Assembly (NCBI RefSeq): GCF_014652375.1
Contig: NZ_BMYR01000005.1
Span: forward strand, 124,001 to 188,000
DNA length: 64,000 nucleotides
Source of the DNA: Alishewanella tabrizica
GTDB lineage: Bacteria > Pseudomonadota > Gammaproteobacteria > Enterobacterales > Alteromonadaceae
Direction of reading: 5' to 3'
Shown: piece by piece, positions 33,715-43,355 of the stretch
Position numbering within the stretch: position 1 is the stretch's first letter
Layout: the number at the start of each line of letters is the position of its first letter
Program-made: the position numbers and the translations under genes
The notes under the pieces: generated by a model
Told to the model about the DNA's origin: nothing
The model's database searches: none
What the model saw: the letters and a program-made list of their open reading frames with translations, nothing else

Positions 33715-35379
33715 TTAATACCCTTGGCTATGAATATCTCGCACTGCGCGGCCAGAAGGATCAGTCATCTCGGCCATCTTAGCATCCCACGCCAACGCCT
33801 CTGGTGTTGAACACGCGACTGACTTGCCCCCAGGTACGCAAGCAATGGCACCAGCATGCGGGAAGTGTTCTTCAAAGATCACCCGATAATAATAGGCTTC
33901 TTTACTATCGGGTGTATTCACCGGGAAGCGGAAGCTGGCTGTTGCCATTTGCTGATCAGTAATCTCTTTGGCCGCGTGTGCTTTTAAGCTATCAATCCAG
34001 TTGTAACCAACGCCATCAGAGAATTGTTCTTTTTGCCGCCACAAAATTTCATCTGGTAATACGCCTTCAAAAGCATGCCGTAAAATGTGCTTTTCCATTT
34101 TGCCGCCACCACACATTTTTGCTTGTGGGTTTAAGCGCATCGCCACATCCATAAATTCTTTATCTAAAAAGGGCACGCGGGCTTCGATACCCCACGCTGA
34201 CATGGCTTTGTTGGCACGATTACAGTCAAACATATGTAAGCGATCTAGCTTACGTAAAGTTTCTTCATGAAACTCTTTGGCGTTAGGCGCTTTGTGGAAA
34301 TACAAATAACCGCCAAAGATTTCATCAGAGCCTTCGCCTGAGAGCACCATTTTAATGCCCATTGCTTTTATTTTACGCGCCATTAAATACATGGGCGTAG
34401 AAGCACGGATAGTGGTGACATCATAGGTTTCTAAGTGATAAACCACGTCACGCAAGGCATCTAAGGCTTCTTGCACACTAAAGTGCACTGTATGGTGCAC
34501 AGTGCCAATCGCATCAGCCACCTTTTGTGCCGCAATTAAATCCGGTGAGCCGGGTAAACCGACTGCGAAAGAGTGTAACCGCGGCCACCAAGCTTCGCTT
34601 TGGCCATCATCTTCAATGCGGCGTTTGGCAAATTGTTGGGCAATCGCAGAGATGAGTGACGAATCTAAGCCACCGGATAACAGTACGCCATAAGGCACAT
34701 CTGACATCAGGTGCGTTTTTACACTGTGCTCTAGCGCGGCTTTTAACTCTGCTTCACTCGCGGGGTTATCTTTAACGGCATCAAAGCTTTGCCAATCGCG
34801 CTGATAGTATTTACGCAGTTCGCCAATTTTACTGTCGAAATAATGGCCTGGTGGAAACTCTTTGATTTGTTTACAAACAGGGACTAAGGCTTTTAGCTCT
34901 GAGGCTACAAACAATTGACCATGTTCATCATAACCATAATACAGTGGAATAATTCCCATATGATCGCGGGCAATTAAATAGCGTTGCTGTTCGGCATCGT
35001 ACAAAATAAAGGCGAACATGCCATGCAGTTGATCGATAAAGTCAGCACCATGCTCTAGATACAGCGGTAATATCACCTCGCAATCCGATTTAGTTTTAAA
35101 CGGATAAGGTGTGGCGAGATTTTTTTCGAGTGGTTTATGATTGTAGATCTCACCATTCACTGCCAGAATGTGATTTCGATTATCATTAATGAGGGGTTGG
35201 GCGCCATTTTCAGTATCTACAATGGCTAGGCGCTCGTGCACCAATATGGCATTGTCGTCATTCCAAATGCCAGACCAATCTGGACCACGATGACGTAATA
35301 ACTTAGATAACTGCAGCGCCTGTTGGCGCAACGCTTTAACATCTTGTTTGATGTCAAGCACCCCAAATATCGAACACAT
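33715..35379 (-). CDS. asnB: Asparagine synthase B (glutamine-hydrolysing)
   Basis: The 554-residue enzyme makes asparagine from aspartate, ATP and glutamine. Residue C2 (after Met removal, the N-terminal nucleophile of the glutaminase domain) is in MCSIFGVLDI, and the RHRGPDWSG and NGEIYNH motifs follow. The C-terminal synthetase half has the PP-loop LLSGGLDSSLISAI and the SEGSDEIFGGYLYF motif. Length matches E. coli AsnB. It is a single-gene unit; the intergenic region to the divergent DUF3025 gene (35380-35549) must hold both promoters. Confidence 0.96.
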   Translation of the reverse strand: MCSIFGVLDIKQDVKALRQQALQLSKLLRHRGPDWSGIWNDDNAILVHERLAIVDTENGAQPLINDNRNHILAVNGEIYNHKPLEKNLATPYPFKTKSDCEVILPLYLEHGADFIDQLHGMFAFILYDAEQQRYLIARDHMGIIPLYYGYDEHGQLFVASELKALVPVCKQIKEFPPGHYFDSKIGELRKYYQRDWQSFDAVKDNPASEAELKAALEHSVKTHLMSDVPYGVLLSGGLDSSLISAIAQQFAKRRIEDDGQSEAWWPRLHSFAVGLPGSPDLIAAQKVADAIGTVHHTVHFSVQEALDALRDVVYHLETYDVTTIRASTPMYLMARKIKAMGIKMVLSGEGSDEIFGGYLYFHKAPNAKEFHEETLRKLDRLHMFDCNRANKAMSAWGIEARVPFLDKEFMDVAMRLNPQAKMCGGGKMEKHILRHAFEGVLPDEILWRQKEQFSDGVGYNWIDSLKAHAAKEITDQQMATASFRFPVNTPDSKEAYYYRVIFEEHFPHAGAIACVPGGKSVACSTPEALAWDAKMAEMTDPSGRAVRDIHSQGY

Positions 35380-35549
35380 GATAACCTCTGATAATCAAAT
35401 TAATAGAATAAGTTTTGGCAGTATGTACGTCTATACGTTTTAAACGTACTGTTTGAATTTGCCATGCTTGACTAAAATTGCAAGCGCTTTTTTGGCTTTT
35501 TGCCTTAATTCGTATAAAAACGCCCGAGTAGATGAAATAACACACACTT

Positions 35550-36368
35550 ATGACACAATCTAATTCCCCAAATCGCTTTATGCCACCGGCTAGCTGGTCA
35601 ATAGCATGCTTGGTAAATAATCCTATTTTTGCTGATCTATGCCAACGCTTTCCCTTGGCAGAATGCTCGCAATGGCCTTCTGTCTTATTACTGAATAGCT
35701 GGCGCCAAGCCATGCCGTTTCAGTTTGTAGACAACGATGAACTGAGTGCAGATGGCCGCTATTATGAGACGTTTATTTTCGAGACGCAGCGCATCCCAAC
35801 ACGTTCAGAAAATTGGCATGATATGTTTGGCGCATTAATTTGGTGTTTGTTTCCAAAAACCAAAGCCTTACTAAATTCCTTACACATGGCTGAGATCGCA
35901 CAGTATGGTGTGAAGCAGCGCAGTAAGATCCGTAATAAATTAACCTTGCTTGACGAATGTGGCGTGATCATCGCGATTGAGCCCGCGGCAAAACCGCAGC
36001 AAAGCCTGTTAATTGCGCAGCAATGGACTGAGAGTTTTTGGGATGCCCGAGCCGATTGGTGGCACAGTATTCGGCCCTTTGTATTTGGGCACGCCATTTA
36101 CGAGATGGCCACTAAGCCTTTTTTAGGATTAACGGCTAAATGCTGGTTTATTGAGGTTCCCGCAGGTTTTAGTCAATGGTCTTTAACAGATAGTTACACT
36201 TTTTTGGATGAAAAGTTATCCAAGCAAATTGCTAACAGCAGCTTACTGCTTGATAATCGACAGTTAACACCTTTGCCGTTGTTGGGCATTCCCCATTGGT
36301 ATGCCGACAACACCGAGCAAATGTTTTACCGTAATACGGAGTATTTTCGCCCCTTAAGACAGCCTTAG
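35550..36368 (+). CDS. DUF3025-domain protein
   Basis: The 272-residue protein matches the DUF3025 family of gammaproteobacteria and betaproteobacteria. The conserved ENWHDMFGALIWCLFPKTKALLNSLH segment is seen in two parts near residues 86-111, as is the FVFGHAIYEMATKPFLGLTAK segment near 170-190. The family has no known function, though conserved W, H and D residues suggest an enzyme. No signal peptide or membrane helix is seen. It is divergent from asnB and 42 bases ahead of the ABC-exporter genes. Confidence 0.85.
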   Translation: MTQSNSPNRFMPPASWSIACLVNNPIFADLCQRFPLAECSQWPSVLLLNSWRQAMPFQFVDNDELSADGRYYETFIFETQRIPTRSENWHDMFGALIWCLFPKTKALLNSLHMAEIAQYGVKQRSKIRNKLTLLDECGVIIAIEPAAKPQQSLLIAQQWTESFWDARADWWHSIRPFVFGHAIYEMATKPFLGLTAKCWFIEVPAGFSQWSLTDSYTFLDEKLSKQIANSSLLLDNRQLTPLPLLGIPHWYADNTEQMFYRNTEYFRPLRQP

Positions 36369-36409
36369 TTAAGGTTGTTATCATCGCGTCGAGAGAGCAG
36401 GATAGCCAA

Positions 36410-37210
36410 ATGATAGAAATAAAACACCTTGAGAAGTCCTTTTCGCTAAGCAAAAACAACAAGTTGTCTGATACTGAGAAGCAAGATATACGTTATAGCA
36501 ACAAACAGTTTATGTCGGTGAGAGATGTGAGCTTTGAATGTGGTCCAGGTGAAGTACTCGGTTTGCTGGGGCCCAACGGTGCAGGCAAAACCACCACATT
36601 ACGTATGCTATCTACTGCCTTAAAGCCTGATGCGGGCTCGGTATTTATTAATGGGGTTGATGTATTAAAAGAGCCGGTTAAAGCCCGCAAACAAATTGGT
36701 TTCTTATCTGCTGATACGGGATTGTATGGCAAGTTAACGGCTTACGAAAATATTGCCTATTTCGGGCGTTTGCACGGTATGAAAGAGGCTGTATTAAAAC
36801 AGCGGATAGACGAATTATTCACCATGCTTAACATGCATGATTTTGCCAATCGTCGCGCAGACAACATGTCTACGGGGATGAAGCAAAAAACAGCCATTGC
36901 GCGCGCCGTTGTGCATTCGCCCAAGGTGGTGATTTTGGATGAGCCCACCACTGGGTTAGATATCATGACAGTACAAACCGTGCTGGATTTTATAAAAGGC
37001 CTAAAAATAGTGGGGACACCCGTTATTTTTTCAACGCATCATTTGGATGAAGTGGCCAGCTTATGCGACAAAGTGGTCGTGATCGATAAAGGCATCAGTG
37101 CGTTTGCAGGCAGTTTAGCTGAATTTTCAGCGTTATCGATTACAGGTGATTTACGCGAGGCGTTTTTAGCCGTGCTACAGCAACAACCTATTGAGCAAGG
37201 AGCCGAATAA
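36410..37210 (+). CDS. natA: NatA-like ABC transporter ATP-binding protein
   Basis: The 266-residue ATPase has Walker A GPNGAGKT, signature MSTGMKQKTAIARA (a variant of LSGGQ, as in NatA proteins), Walker B VVILDEPTTGLD and the H-loop STHHLDE. It would energise the permease encoded next, whose ATG overlaps its TAA. NatAB exports sodium in Bacillus; in gammaproteobacteria the substrate of NatAB-like exporters is often unknown. An unusual feature is a 37-residue N-terminal stretch (SLSKNNKLSDTEKQDIRYSN) between the first strand and the ATPase core that is longer than in most homologues. Confidence 0.82.
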   Translation: MIEIKHLEKSFSLSKNNKLSDTEKQDIRYSNKQFMSVRDVSFECGPGEVLGLLGPNGAGKTTTLRMLSTALKPDAGSVFINGVDVLKEPVKARKQIGFLSADTGLYGKLTAYENIAYFGRLHGMKEAVLKQRIDELFTMLNMHDFANRRADNMSTGMKQKTAIARAVVHSPKVVILDEPTTGLDIMTVQTVLDFIKGLKIVGTPVIFSTHHLDEVASLCDKVVVIDKGISAFAGSLAEFSALSITGDLREAFLAVLQQQPIEQGAE

Positions 37211-38412
37211 TGTGGCAAGTGTATTTAAAAGAATTAACTGAATTAATGCGTGATCGTAAAACGCTGATTTTTGTCATTTTATTGCCTATTTTCATTTTTC
37301 CGGTCATTTTCGGCATTATGGGATTGGTGTTGTCTTCTACGACAGCAAAAGCCATGCAAGAAGAACATAAATATGTGATTGTTAATGGTGAACAAGCCCC
37401 CGAATTTGCTGAAGCGTTGTTTTATCACAAAAACTTTAAAAAAGTAGAGACAACACTGACCGCACCAGACGATCTGATTAACGCCATTAGAGCGGGAGAG
37501 TTTGCTGTTGCGGTAGTGATCCCTGCTGATTTTACCGCGACACAGCAACGGGTTGAACAAAGCAAATGGCAGCTTATTTATAATCAATCTAGCCAATTAG
37601 ATTTTATGTCGCGATATTTTAATGAGCTGTTGGACAATTATACGGGGCAATTACAGCGTCAATCCTTAAGTGCGTTGGGTGTGGATCCCTTAAAATTAAC
37701 GGCAATTTTAAAGCCTGTGTCGGTAGACAAAGTGGATACGGCGGCGAAACGCGAAAATCTGGGTGAGAAATTTGGCGCCCTAATTGCCTATATCTTGATC
37801 CCTTTGTGTTTATTGGGGGCTTCTTATCCTGCTATTGACATGGGGGCGGGGGAAAAAGAGCGGGGAACCTTAGAAACCTTACTAATTTGTCCTGTTAGTC
37901 GTTCTGCCATTGTGCTTGGTAAGTTTTTAACCGTGTTAAGTACGGGGTTAGCGGGAGCATTAATTACTGTGGCGAGTTTTGGTATTTGGGGGGCGGTGAT
38001 TGGCTCCTTTGCCGGGTTTGCCGTGGTGCAAGAGGCGATGGGGGCAATATCAGCGCCTGAATTGTTAATGATCTTTTTGATGATTGTACCTACCTCGGCC
38101 ATTTTTGCCTCATTGTTATTGGCGATATCGATTTATGCTAAAACCTTTAAAGAAGCACAAAATTACATGAGTCCGTTAACGATTCTGATGTTTGTGCCAT
38201 TAGCCGCAGCCATGATGCCGGGCGTTGAACTTACCACTAAAACGGCGCTTATACCGGTAATGAATGTGGCGTTAGCCATTAAAGAGCTGATTAAAGGTAC
38301 GGCAGAAGGCAGTATGATTGCGCTTATTTTTGGTGCAACTGTCGCGTTAGCCGCTGCATTGATTGCCTTTTGTGTGCATTGGTTTCAACAAGAAAAAGTA
38401 CTTTTCAGATAA
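37210..38412 (+). CDS. natB: NatB-like ABC transporter permease
   Basis: The 400-residue membrane subunit has a first helix (FVILLPIFIFPVIFGIMGLVLSS in two parts), a periplasmic region of about 150 residues, and five or six C-terminal helices after YILIPLCLLG. The GAGEKERGTLETLLICPVSR segment is the hallmark of ABC-2 type permeases of the NatB group. Its start overlaps the natA stop (TAATG). It is a two-gene exporter, and nothing else nearby hints at substrate. The downstream bfd gene has its own regulatory site. Confidence 0.85.
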   Translation: MWQVYLKELTELMRDRKTLIFVILLPIFIFPVIFGIMGLVLSSTTAKAMQEEHKYVIVNGEQAPEFAEALFYHKNFKKVETTLTAPDDLINAIRAGEFAVAVVIPADFTATQQRVEQSKWQLIYNQSSQLDFMSRYFNELLDNYTGQLQRQSLSALGVDPLKLTAILKPVSVDKVDTAAKRENLGEKFGALIAYILIPLCLLGASYPAIDMGAGEKERGTLETLLICPVSRSAIVLGKFLTVLSTGLAGALITVASFGIWGAVIGSFAGFAVVQEAMGAISAPELLMIFLMIVPTSAIFASLLLAISIYAKTFKEAQNYMSPLTILMFVPLAAAMMPGVELTTKTALIPVMNVALAIKELIKGTAEGSMIALIFGATVALAAALIAFCVHWFQQEKVLFR

Positions 38413-38429
38413 TTTTTATAAAACTTATT

Positions 38430-38448
38430 GATAACGATTCGCAGTAAT
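38430..38448 (+). promoter_or_regulatory. Possible Fur box before bfd
   Basis: GATAACGATTCGCAGTAAT matches the 19-base Fur consensus at about 12 positions by my comparison, and lies 38 bases before the bfd start. bfd is iron-repressed in many bacteria, so the context supports the site. The match is only moderate. Confidence 0.45.
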
Positions 38449-38485
38449 ATTATCATAGCGCGGTATTCTTATGAGAGGCCGCGCT

Positions 38486-38692
38486 ATGTTCGTGTGTATT
38501 TGTAAAGCCGTATCTGATAAAGCCATTAAACAAGCCATTGCTGAGGGGGCTGACTCTATTCGCGATTTAAAAGCCCGTTTAGGTGTGGGTAGTCAATGTG
38601 GCAAATGTGTGTGTCAGGCGTCACAAATTCTGCATAACGAATTAGTTAAACAGCATCAGCTTATCGATAAACTGGCTAAGCCTGCGGCATAA
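38486..38692 (+). CDS. bfd: Bacterioferritin-associated ferredoxin
   Basis: The 68-residue protein carries the [2Fe-2S] cysteines in Bfd order: C4 and C6 in MFVCICK, C38 and C41 in SQCGKCVCQ. Bfd reduces ferric iron in bacterioferritin to release it when iron is scarce. The start at 38486 is chosen over 38471 because the MFVCICKAVS opening is invariant in the family. No bacterioferritin gene is adjacent. A possible Fur box precedes it. The basic/leucine C-terminal tail (QHQLIDKLAKPAA) is slightly longer than E. coli Bfd. Confidence 0.93.
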   Translation: MFVCICKAVSDKAIKQAIAEGADSIRDLKARLGVGSQCGKCVCQASQILHNELVKQHQLIDKLAKPAA

Positions 38693-38977
38693 GTCGTTCG
38701 TAGGTTTACATCAGTCTAGTTAGTCTTCGTGGGTGTAGAGCCATAACGTTTAATGCTTCTGCTTATGTTAATCTTTTCCATCCGGCTTTTTTCATTCTCA
38801 TTCTGTTAAATTCCAGCCATAATGCTTTCATTTAAGGTGGGCATGCATATAGTCTAATTCACGTATAAGCAAGTTAAACGTGCTAGGCAGGTTCTCTTAA
38901 TCTATTACATGTGGCGTGCGTGTTTTGACGCACTGCAGTGGGCATTTAAAGTATTAAATAAAATTTACGGGAGTCAT

Positions 38978-39868
38978 ATGGATCAGATCAAGCAGGTTGC
39001 TATTGTTGGCGGCGTTCATGGGAATGAGTTTTCAGGGATTTATTTAGTTCGTCAATATCTCGCTCAACCAGAGCAGGTAAAGCGCGCCAGTTTCACGACA
39101 GAATCTGTTTGGGCAAATCCGGAAGCGCATTATGCCAATAAGCGCTATTTGCATAGCGATCTGAATCGTCAATTTAAAAATTGTGATTTAGCCAATCTCG
39201 CCTTGAGCAATTACGAACAAAGCCGCGCGAAAGTGTTAAACGCGCAGTTAGGACCTAAAGGCAATGCCCGCACCGATTTGCTCATTGATCTACATAATAC
39301 CACCAGCAATATGGGCGCTTGTCTTATTCTTACCCAAAGCGGCCCTTTTTATAATCAAATGGCTGCTTATGTGAAAATGATGATGCCTGAGGCCATCATT
39401 TCGCGTGATGAAGATCATTTTGCCGCCGAAGATCATGCCTTAATGTGTACACTAGGTCGCTATGGCGTGCTGGTAGAGGTTGGCCCGCAACCGCAATCGG
39501 TATTACGCCAAGATGTCTTAGAATTAATGCATCGCATGACGCAGCATATCTTAGATTTCGTTGAGCATTATAATAACGGTACTTTACCGGTATTACCGAA
39601 AGAAACGGAAGCCTTTCGTTATTTGCATAGTATTAAGTTGCCAATGAATGCACAAGGCGAGCGTATTGGTATGGTGCATAAAAATGTGCAAGATCGCGAT
39701 TATCAGCCCATCTACCCTGGCGATCCGATTTTTACGCTCTTTGATGGTTCAGAAATACCTTATGATGGTGATACGGTAGTGTATCCCACCTTTATTAATG
39801 AAGCCGCGTATTACGATAATAACCTTGCGATGTCGCTTAACGAAAAAGTGTTAATCACGTTACCTTAA
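38978..39868 (+). CDS. Aspartoacylase (N-acetylaspartate deacylase family)
   Basis: The 296-residue zinc hydrolase of the AstE/AspA superfamily has the metal-binding VGGVHGNEFSG (His and Glu), the later DLHNTTSNMG (third zinc histidine) and GVLVEVGPQPQ with the catalytic glutamate. It would split N-acetylated aspartate or a similar acyl amino acid to acetate and the free amino acid. The start at 38978 follows GGGAG; the frame extends upstream to 38909 without a ribosome site. The preceding 285-base gap holds no gene I can support. Substrate could include other N-acyl amino acids. Confidence 0.85.
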   Translation: MDQIKQVAIVGGVHGNEFSGIYLVRQYLAQPEQVKRASFTTESVWANPEAHYANKRYLHSDLNRQFKNCDLANLALSNYEQSRAKVLNAQLGPKGNARTDLLIDLHNTTSNMGACLILTQSGPFYNQMAAYVKMMMPEAIISRDEDHFAAEDHALMCTLGRYGVLVEVGPQPQSVLRQDVLELMHRMTQHILDFVEHYNNGTLPVLPKETEAFRYLHSIKLPMNAQGERIGMVHKNVQDRDYQPIYPGDPIFTLFDGSEIPYDGDTVVYPTFINEAAYYDNNLAMSLNEKVLITLP

Positions 39869-39981
39869 GGGAGATTGCGTGAACGAGGTTAACACGCTGA
39901 TGTCTGATGCTAGCAATGTTGTTGATGTTGAGGCATAAGCCAAAAGACGCTATGACAGGATGTGATTACAGGATGTTTACG

Positions 39982-40839
39982 ATGTTACGTACTTGGCACA
40001 TTATTTCCCGACAAAGCCTAGTGCTATTGAGCCTAAGCATGTTTTGCTTATGCTCAGCAACGAGCGCCTTAGCACAGCGCACTTTAGTGTCGCCGTCTGA
40101 GTCAGTATCAAGCAGATGCTTGACGTCGGATTGCGCGTCCCCCATTGTTTTTTTAACCGAGCACAGCTTACCCGGGATCTATTTAGATGAAACGGGTAAT
40201 GCGGTAGGGCCAACTGTACAATTGGTGCAAGCGCTTGTTGCACGAATGGATCAGCAAGCTGTGTACTATCTTCTCCCTTGGGCTAGAGCCTTCTTGCGCG
40301 CGCAGCAAACACCGAGAAGCGTTCTGTTTGAAACCGTGCGCACACCGGAGCGTGAAGCATTATTCCAATGGGTTGGCCCAGTCAAACACTATAATATGCA
40401 TTTATATGGGCCTTTATCACTGCAGGGCGTTAATCTAAGTACTTTAAGTGATACTACGATTGCTTGTGGTTACCGAGGAGCATCGTACATTCCCGCTTTG
40501 CAGGCTATGGGGTTTAAAGAGGGGGCTAATTTAGTGTTGGTGACGCGCGCTGGCGATTGTATCGGTATGCTAAAACGTGGCCGTGCAGATGTGACACCGT
40601 TAAATCTGTATCGGCATGGTGAGGTGTATAGTGAGGCCGCACTAAATTTGGTGCCGTTACATGCGATTAGTGAAGTGACGTTATACTTGGCGTTTTCGTT
40701 AGATTTTACCTCAGAAGAAATTGCCCATTGGCAACACAACTTAGAGACACTGTACCAAGACGGTACCTTACGGCATATTTACCAGACGGTTTTCTCTGAA
40801 GAGGAAATTCGCAAACTCGAACAATTTGCTGACGACTAG
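39982..40839 (+). CDS. Periplasmic solute-binding (family 3) protein
   Basis: The 285-residue product has a signal peptide (LRTWHIISRQSLVLLSLSMF then CLCSATSALA) and a type-2 periplasmic-binding fold: PGIYLDETGNAVGPTVQLVQ near residue 70, AVYYLLPWARAFLRAQ typical of the family, and TLRHIYQTVFSEEE at the end. No transporter genes lie beside it, as is frequent for such proteins in Alteromonadales, which may serve as sensors. The start at 39982 is chosen because AGGA lies eight bases before it; longer frames to 39907 give no signal peptide at the very N-terminus. Ligand unknown. Confidence 0.75.
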   Translation: MLRTWHIISRQSLVLLSLSMFCLCSATSALAQRTLVSPSESVSSRCLTSDCASPIVFLTEHSLPGIYLDETGNAVGPTVQLVQALVARMDQQAVYYLLPWARAFLRAQQTPRSVLFETVRTPEREALFQWVGPVKHYNMHLYGPLSLQGVNLSTLSDTTIACGYRGASYIPALQAMGFKEGANLVLVTRAGDCIGMLKRGRADVTPLNLYRHGEVYSEAALNLVPLHAISEVTLYLAFSLDFTSEEIAHWQHNLETLYQDGTLRHIYQTVFSEEEIRKLEQFADD

Positions 40840-40945
40840 CGCCAGCAAATTCATCGATTGTTTAGCGACTGCTATACCGTATTCCTACTATGTTTAAGAA
40901 TATAGTGATGGCGTAGCATCTGACTTAACAGTTCAATAGCTTTTG

Positions 40946-41347
40946 TTATAGCGTATCGTAATTCGCTTTTTTCTGTATCAGTTCTATCGCATAGTTATCT
41001 GGATCCCGAACAAACGCGATTTCAGTGGTTCCTCCTTTAACCGGACCCGGTTCGCGGCTGATCACTCCGCCTTTGGCTCGAATTTTGTCACAAGCCTCAT
41101 ACACATTGTCTACCTCTAAGGCAATATGACCAAAAGCATTACCTAAGTCGTACTGTTCTGTACCCCAATTATAGGTTAGCTCCAATACGGCATGTTCACG
41201 TTCATCACCATAGCCTACAAAGGCAAGGGTATATTTGTATTCTGCATTTTCAGACTGCCGCAGCAATTTCATGCCCAGAACGTCGGTATAGAAAGCGATA
41301 GATTTTTCTAAATTACCTACTCGTAACATTGTATGTAATATGCGCAT
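40946..41347 (-). CDS. gloA: Lactoylglutathione lyase (glyoxalase I)
   Basis: The 133-residue protein turns the glutathione hemithioacetal of methylglyoxal into S-lactoylglutathione. All four metal ligands of the E. coli type are present at the standard positions: H5, E56, H74 and E122. The length also matches the nickel-dependent class. It starts one base before the nth stop region, with just one base between genes, and is on the same strand, so it is probably co-transcribed with nth and possibly with rsx. Confidence 0.95.
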   Translation of the reverse strand: MRILHTMLRVGNLEKSIAFYTDVLGMKLLRQSENAEYKYTLAFVGYGDEREHAVLELTYNWGTEQYDLGNAFGHIALEVDNVYEACDKIRAKGGVISREPGPVKGGTTEIAFVRDPDNYAIELIQKKANYDTL

Positions 41348-41348
41348 G

Positions 41349-42020
41349 CTAGCTCCTAGTCTGTTTTGCGTTTACTTTTCTTTTGGTGGACGTTTTTGGT
41401 GGGGAATATTCACACAGATCGGCAATAATACAACTCCCGCAGCGAGGGGTGCGCGCCACGCAGGTATAGCGACCATGTAAAATAAGCCAATGATGAACAT
41501 CCAGTTTAAATTCAGCGGGTACAACTTTTAAAAGCTTTTGTTCCACGTCATCTACATTTTTTCCCATAGCCAATTTCGTGCGGTTAGATACGCGGAAGAT
41601 ATGCGTATCTACAGCGATTGTTGGCCATTTAAACGCGGTATTCAGTACAACATTAGCTGTTTTACGGCCAACACCGGGCAGGGCTTCTAGGGCTTCACGG
41701 TTTTCGGGTACATTACCGCCATGTTGCTCCACTAAAATGCGGCAGGTTTTGATCACGTTTTCTGCCTTGGTATTAAACAGCCCTATGGTTTTCACATACT
41801 CTTTAACGCCATCCACCCCTAAATCAAGCATGGCTTGAGGGGTTCTGGCAACGGGGAATAATTTACGCGTGGCTTTGTTAACCCCAACGTCTGTGGCTTG
41901 TGCTGATAGCAAGACTGCAATTAAGAGTTCAAAAGGGGAACTGTATTCGAGTTCAGTAGTGGGATTTGGGTTTGCCGCTCTTAAGCGGCTTAATAGTTCA
42001 TAGCGTTTTTGCTTATTCAT
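41349..42020 (-). CDS. nth: Endonuclease III
   Basis: The 223-residue DNA glycosylase/AP lyase removes oxidised pyrimidines. K120 in [13 protein letters not shown] and D138 in VDTHIFRV are catalytic, and the C-terminal [4Fe-4S] cysteines are in the pattern C-x6-C-x2-C-x5-C ([20 protein letters not shown]). The start at 42020 makes the numbering and the MNKQKR opening identical in register to E. coli Nth; an ATG three bases upstream is possible. It follows rsxE by 13 bases, the standard rsx-nth arrangement of gammaproteobacteria. Confidence 0.97.
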   Translation of the reverse strand: MNKQKRYELLSRLRAANPNPTTELEYSSPFELLIAVLLSAQATDVGVNKATRKLFPVARTPQAMLDLGVDGVKEYVKTIGLFNTKAENVIKTCRILVEQHGGNVPENREALEALPGVGRKTANVVLNTAFKWPTIAVDTHIFRVSNRTKLAMGKNVDDVEQKLLKVVPAEFKLDVHHWLILHGRYTCVARTPRCGSCIIADLCEYSPPKTSTKRKVNAKQTRS

Positions 42021-42033
42021 CATGCCAGCCTTT

Positions 42034-42729
42034 TTATTGCGCTGTACCGGTCACTCGGGCTCGAGTAATCGTCCCTTTCGTAACCGCCAGTTTTCGGGCT
42101 TGCCGTTGATCAATGCTATTCTTTAATGCAATCAACAACCCCATCCCGATAAAGGCACCGGGTGGCAGCATCGCCAGTAAAAAATGGTTATCGCTGTGAA
42201 AGACTTCAATACGCAGCGCACTGGCCCAAGTTCCTAACAGTAAATCTGCGCCATCAAATAAAGTACCTTGGCCGAGAATTTCACGCATAGCGCCTAACAC
42301 CAACAATACGAGTAAAAAGCCGACACCCATCATAAAACCGTCAATTGCTGAGGGTAGCACAGGGTTTTTGGAGGCATAGGCTTCGGCTCGACCAATAATG
42401 GCGCAGTTGGTAACAATTAATGGCAAAAATATCCCTAGAGATTGATAAAGGCCAAAGGTGTAGGCATTCATTAATAATTGGATGACCGTAACAAAGGTGG
42501 CAATAATCATCACAAAGATCGGGATGCGAATTTCATTTGGAACCTGGGTACGTACCAATGACACTACCACATTAGAACCGACTAAGACCAACAAAGTCGC
42601 CAAGCCTAATCCTATGGCATTAGTAAGGGTATTGGTTACGCCTAGCAGGGGGCATAATCCTAAAAGCTGTACTAAACCAGGGTTGTTTTTCCAAAGTCCT
42701 TGTAAGCTTAATTCTTTTACTGTGCTCAT
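42034..42729 (-). CDS. rsxE: Electron transport complex subunit RsxE/RnfE
   Basis: The 231-residue membrane subunit has about six helices and the family segments [19 protein letters not shown] near residue 14 and [19 protein letters not shown] near 100, close relatives of those in RsxA. RsxA and RsxE form the inner iron-sulfur-binding membrane pair of the complex, which couples electron flow to ion movement. In E. coli the Rsx complex reduces SoxR. The start overlaps the rsxG stop by four bases. Length is normal. Confidence 0.95.
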   Translation of the reverse strand: MSTVKELSLQGLWKNNPGLVQLLGLCPLLGVTNTLTNAIGLGLATLLVLVGSNVVVSLVRTQVPNEIRIPIFVMIIATFVTVIQLLMNAYTFGLYQSLGIFLPLIVTNCAIIGRAEAYASKNPVLPSAIDGFMMGVGFLLVLLVLGAMREILGQGTLFDGADLLLGTWASALRIEVFHSDNHFLLAMLPPGAFIGMGLLIALKNSIDQRQARKLAVTKGTITRARVTGTAQ

Positions 42730-43355
42730 GGTGTTATCTCACAGTTCGCAGGTAACAAGGCGAGCTCAGGATGTGTTTGCACATACAGCGCCGCCCGATA
42801 AATGGCATTGACGACAGCGCGTGGCGTTATCGTTGCCCCAGTAAATTGATCAAACTCTCCGCCATCTTTACTTACTGCCCAGCGAGTAGCATCAGCAGGG
42901 GTAGCCGATTTACCGCTAAACAGCGTTATCCAATCACTTCGTCTACGCTCAATTTTATCACCTAAGCCTGGCGTTTCTTGATGACTAACCACACGGCTGC
43001 CTAACACGGTGCCGTTTGGGCTCACCGCAACTAACAAATCGATGTTACCACTGTATCCATCTGGGGCCGTGGTCTCTAATAAATAGGCTAACAGCGCATT
43101 ATCTTGACGCCAGCGATAAACCTTTTGTCCAGAACGGCCCAACTGTTCAGGGGCATCTACTTGGGTACAATCGGCTAATAGCGCCCGAGAGTCGGTAGCA
43201 TCAGGCAATACCTCTTGTAAAATAGCTAACTGACTTAATAAGCGCTGTTCAGCAATTTTAGGTTTAGTCAGTAAATCTAAACTGCCCAAGACTAAGACAC
43301 AGACAATCGCCACAAGCGCAAGCGCCAAGGCATTTTTACTAATATGTTGAATCAT
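42726..43355 (-). CDS. rsxG: Electron transport complex subunit RsxG/RnfG
   Basis: The 209-residue protein has one N-terminal membrane helix and a periplasmic FMN-binding domain. FMN is covalently attached through the threonine of the FTGATITP motif near residue 176. [20 protein letters not shown] and [11 protein letters not shown] are conserved. Both ends overlap neighbours by four bases (rsxD stop and rsxE start). It passes electrons within the Rsx complex. Confidence 0.96.
   Translation of the reverse strand: MIQHISKNALALALVAIVCVLVLGSLDLLTKPKIAEQRLLSQLAILQEVLPDATDSRALLADCTQVDAPEQLGRSGQKVYRWRQDNALLAYLLETTAPDGYSGNIDLLVAVSPNGTVLGSRVVSHQETPGLGDKIERRRSDWITLFSGKSATPADATRWAVSKDGGEFDQFTGATITPRAVVNAIYRAALYVQTHPELALLPANCEITP

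Noticed and set aside
38693-38977. Small gene before aspartoacylase
   Set aside because: The only frame is an upstream extension of aspartoacylase from 38909 with no ribosome site or homology-like sequence.
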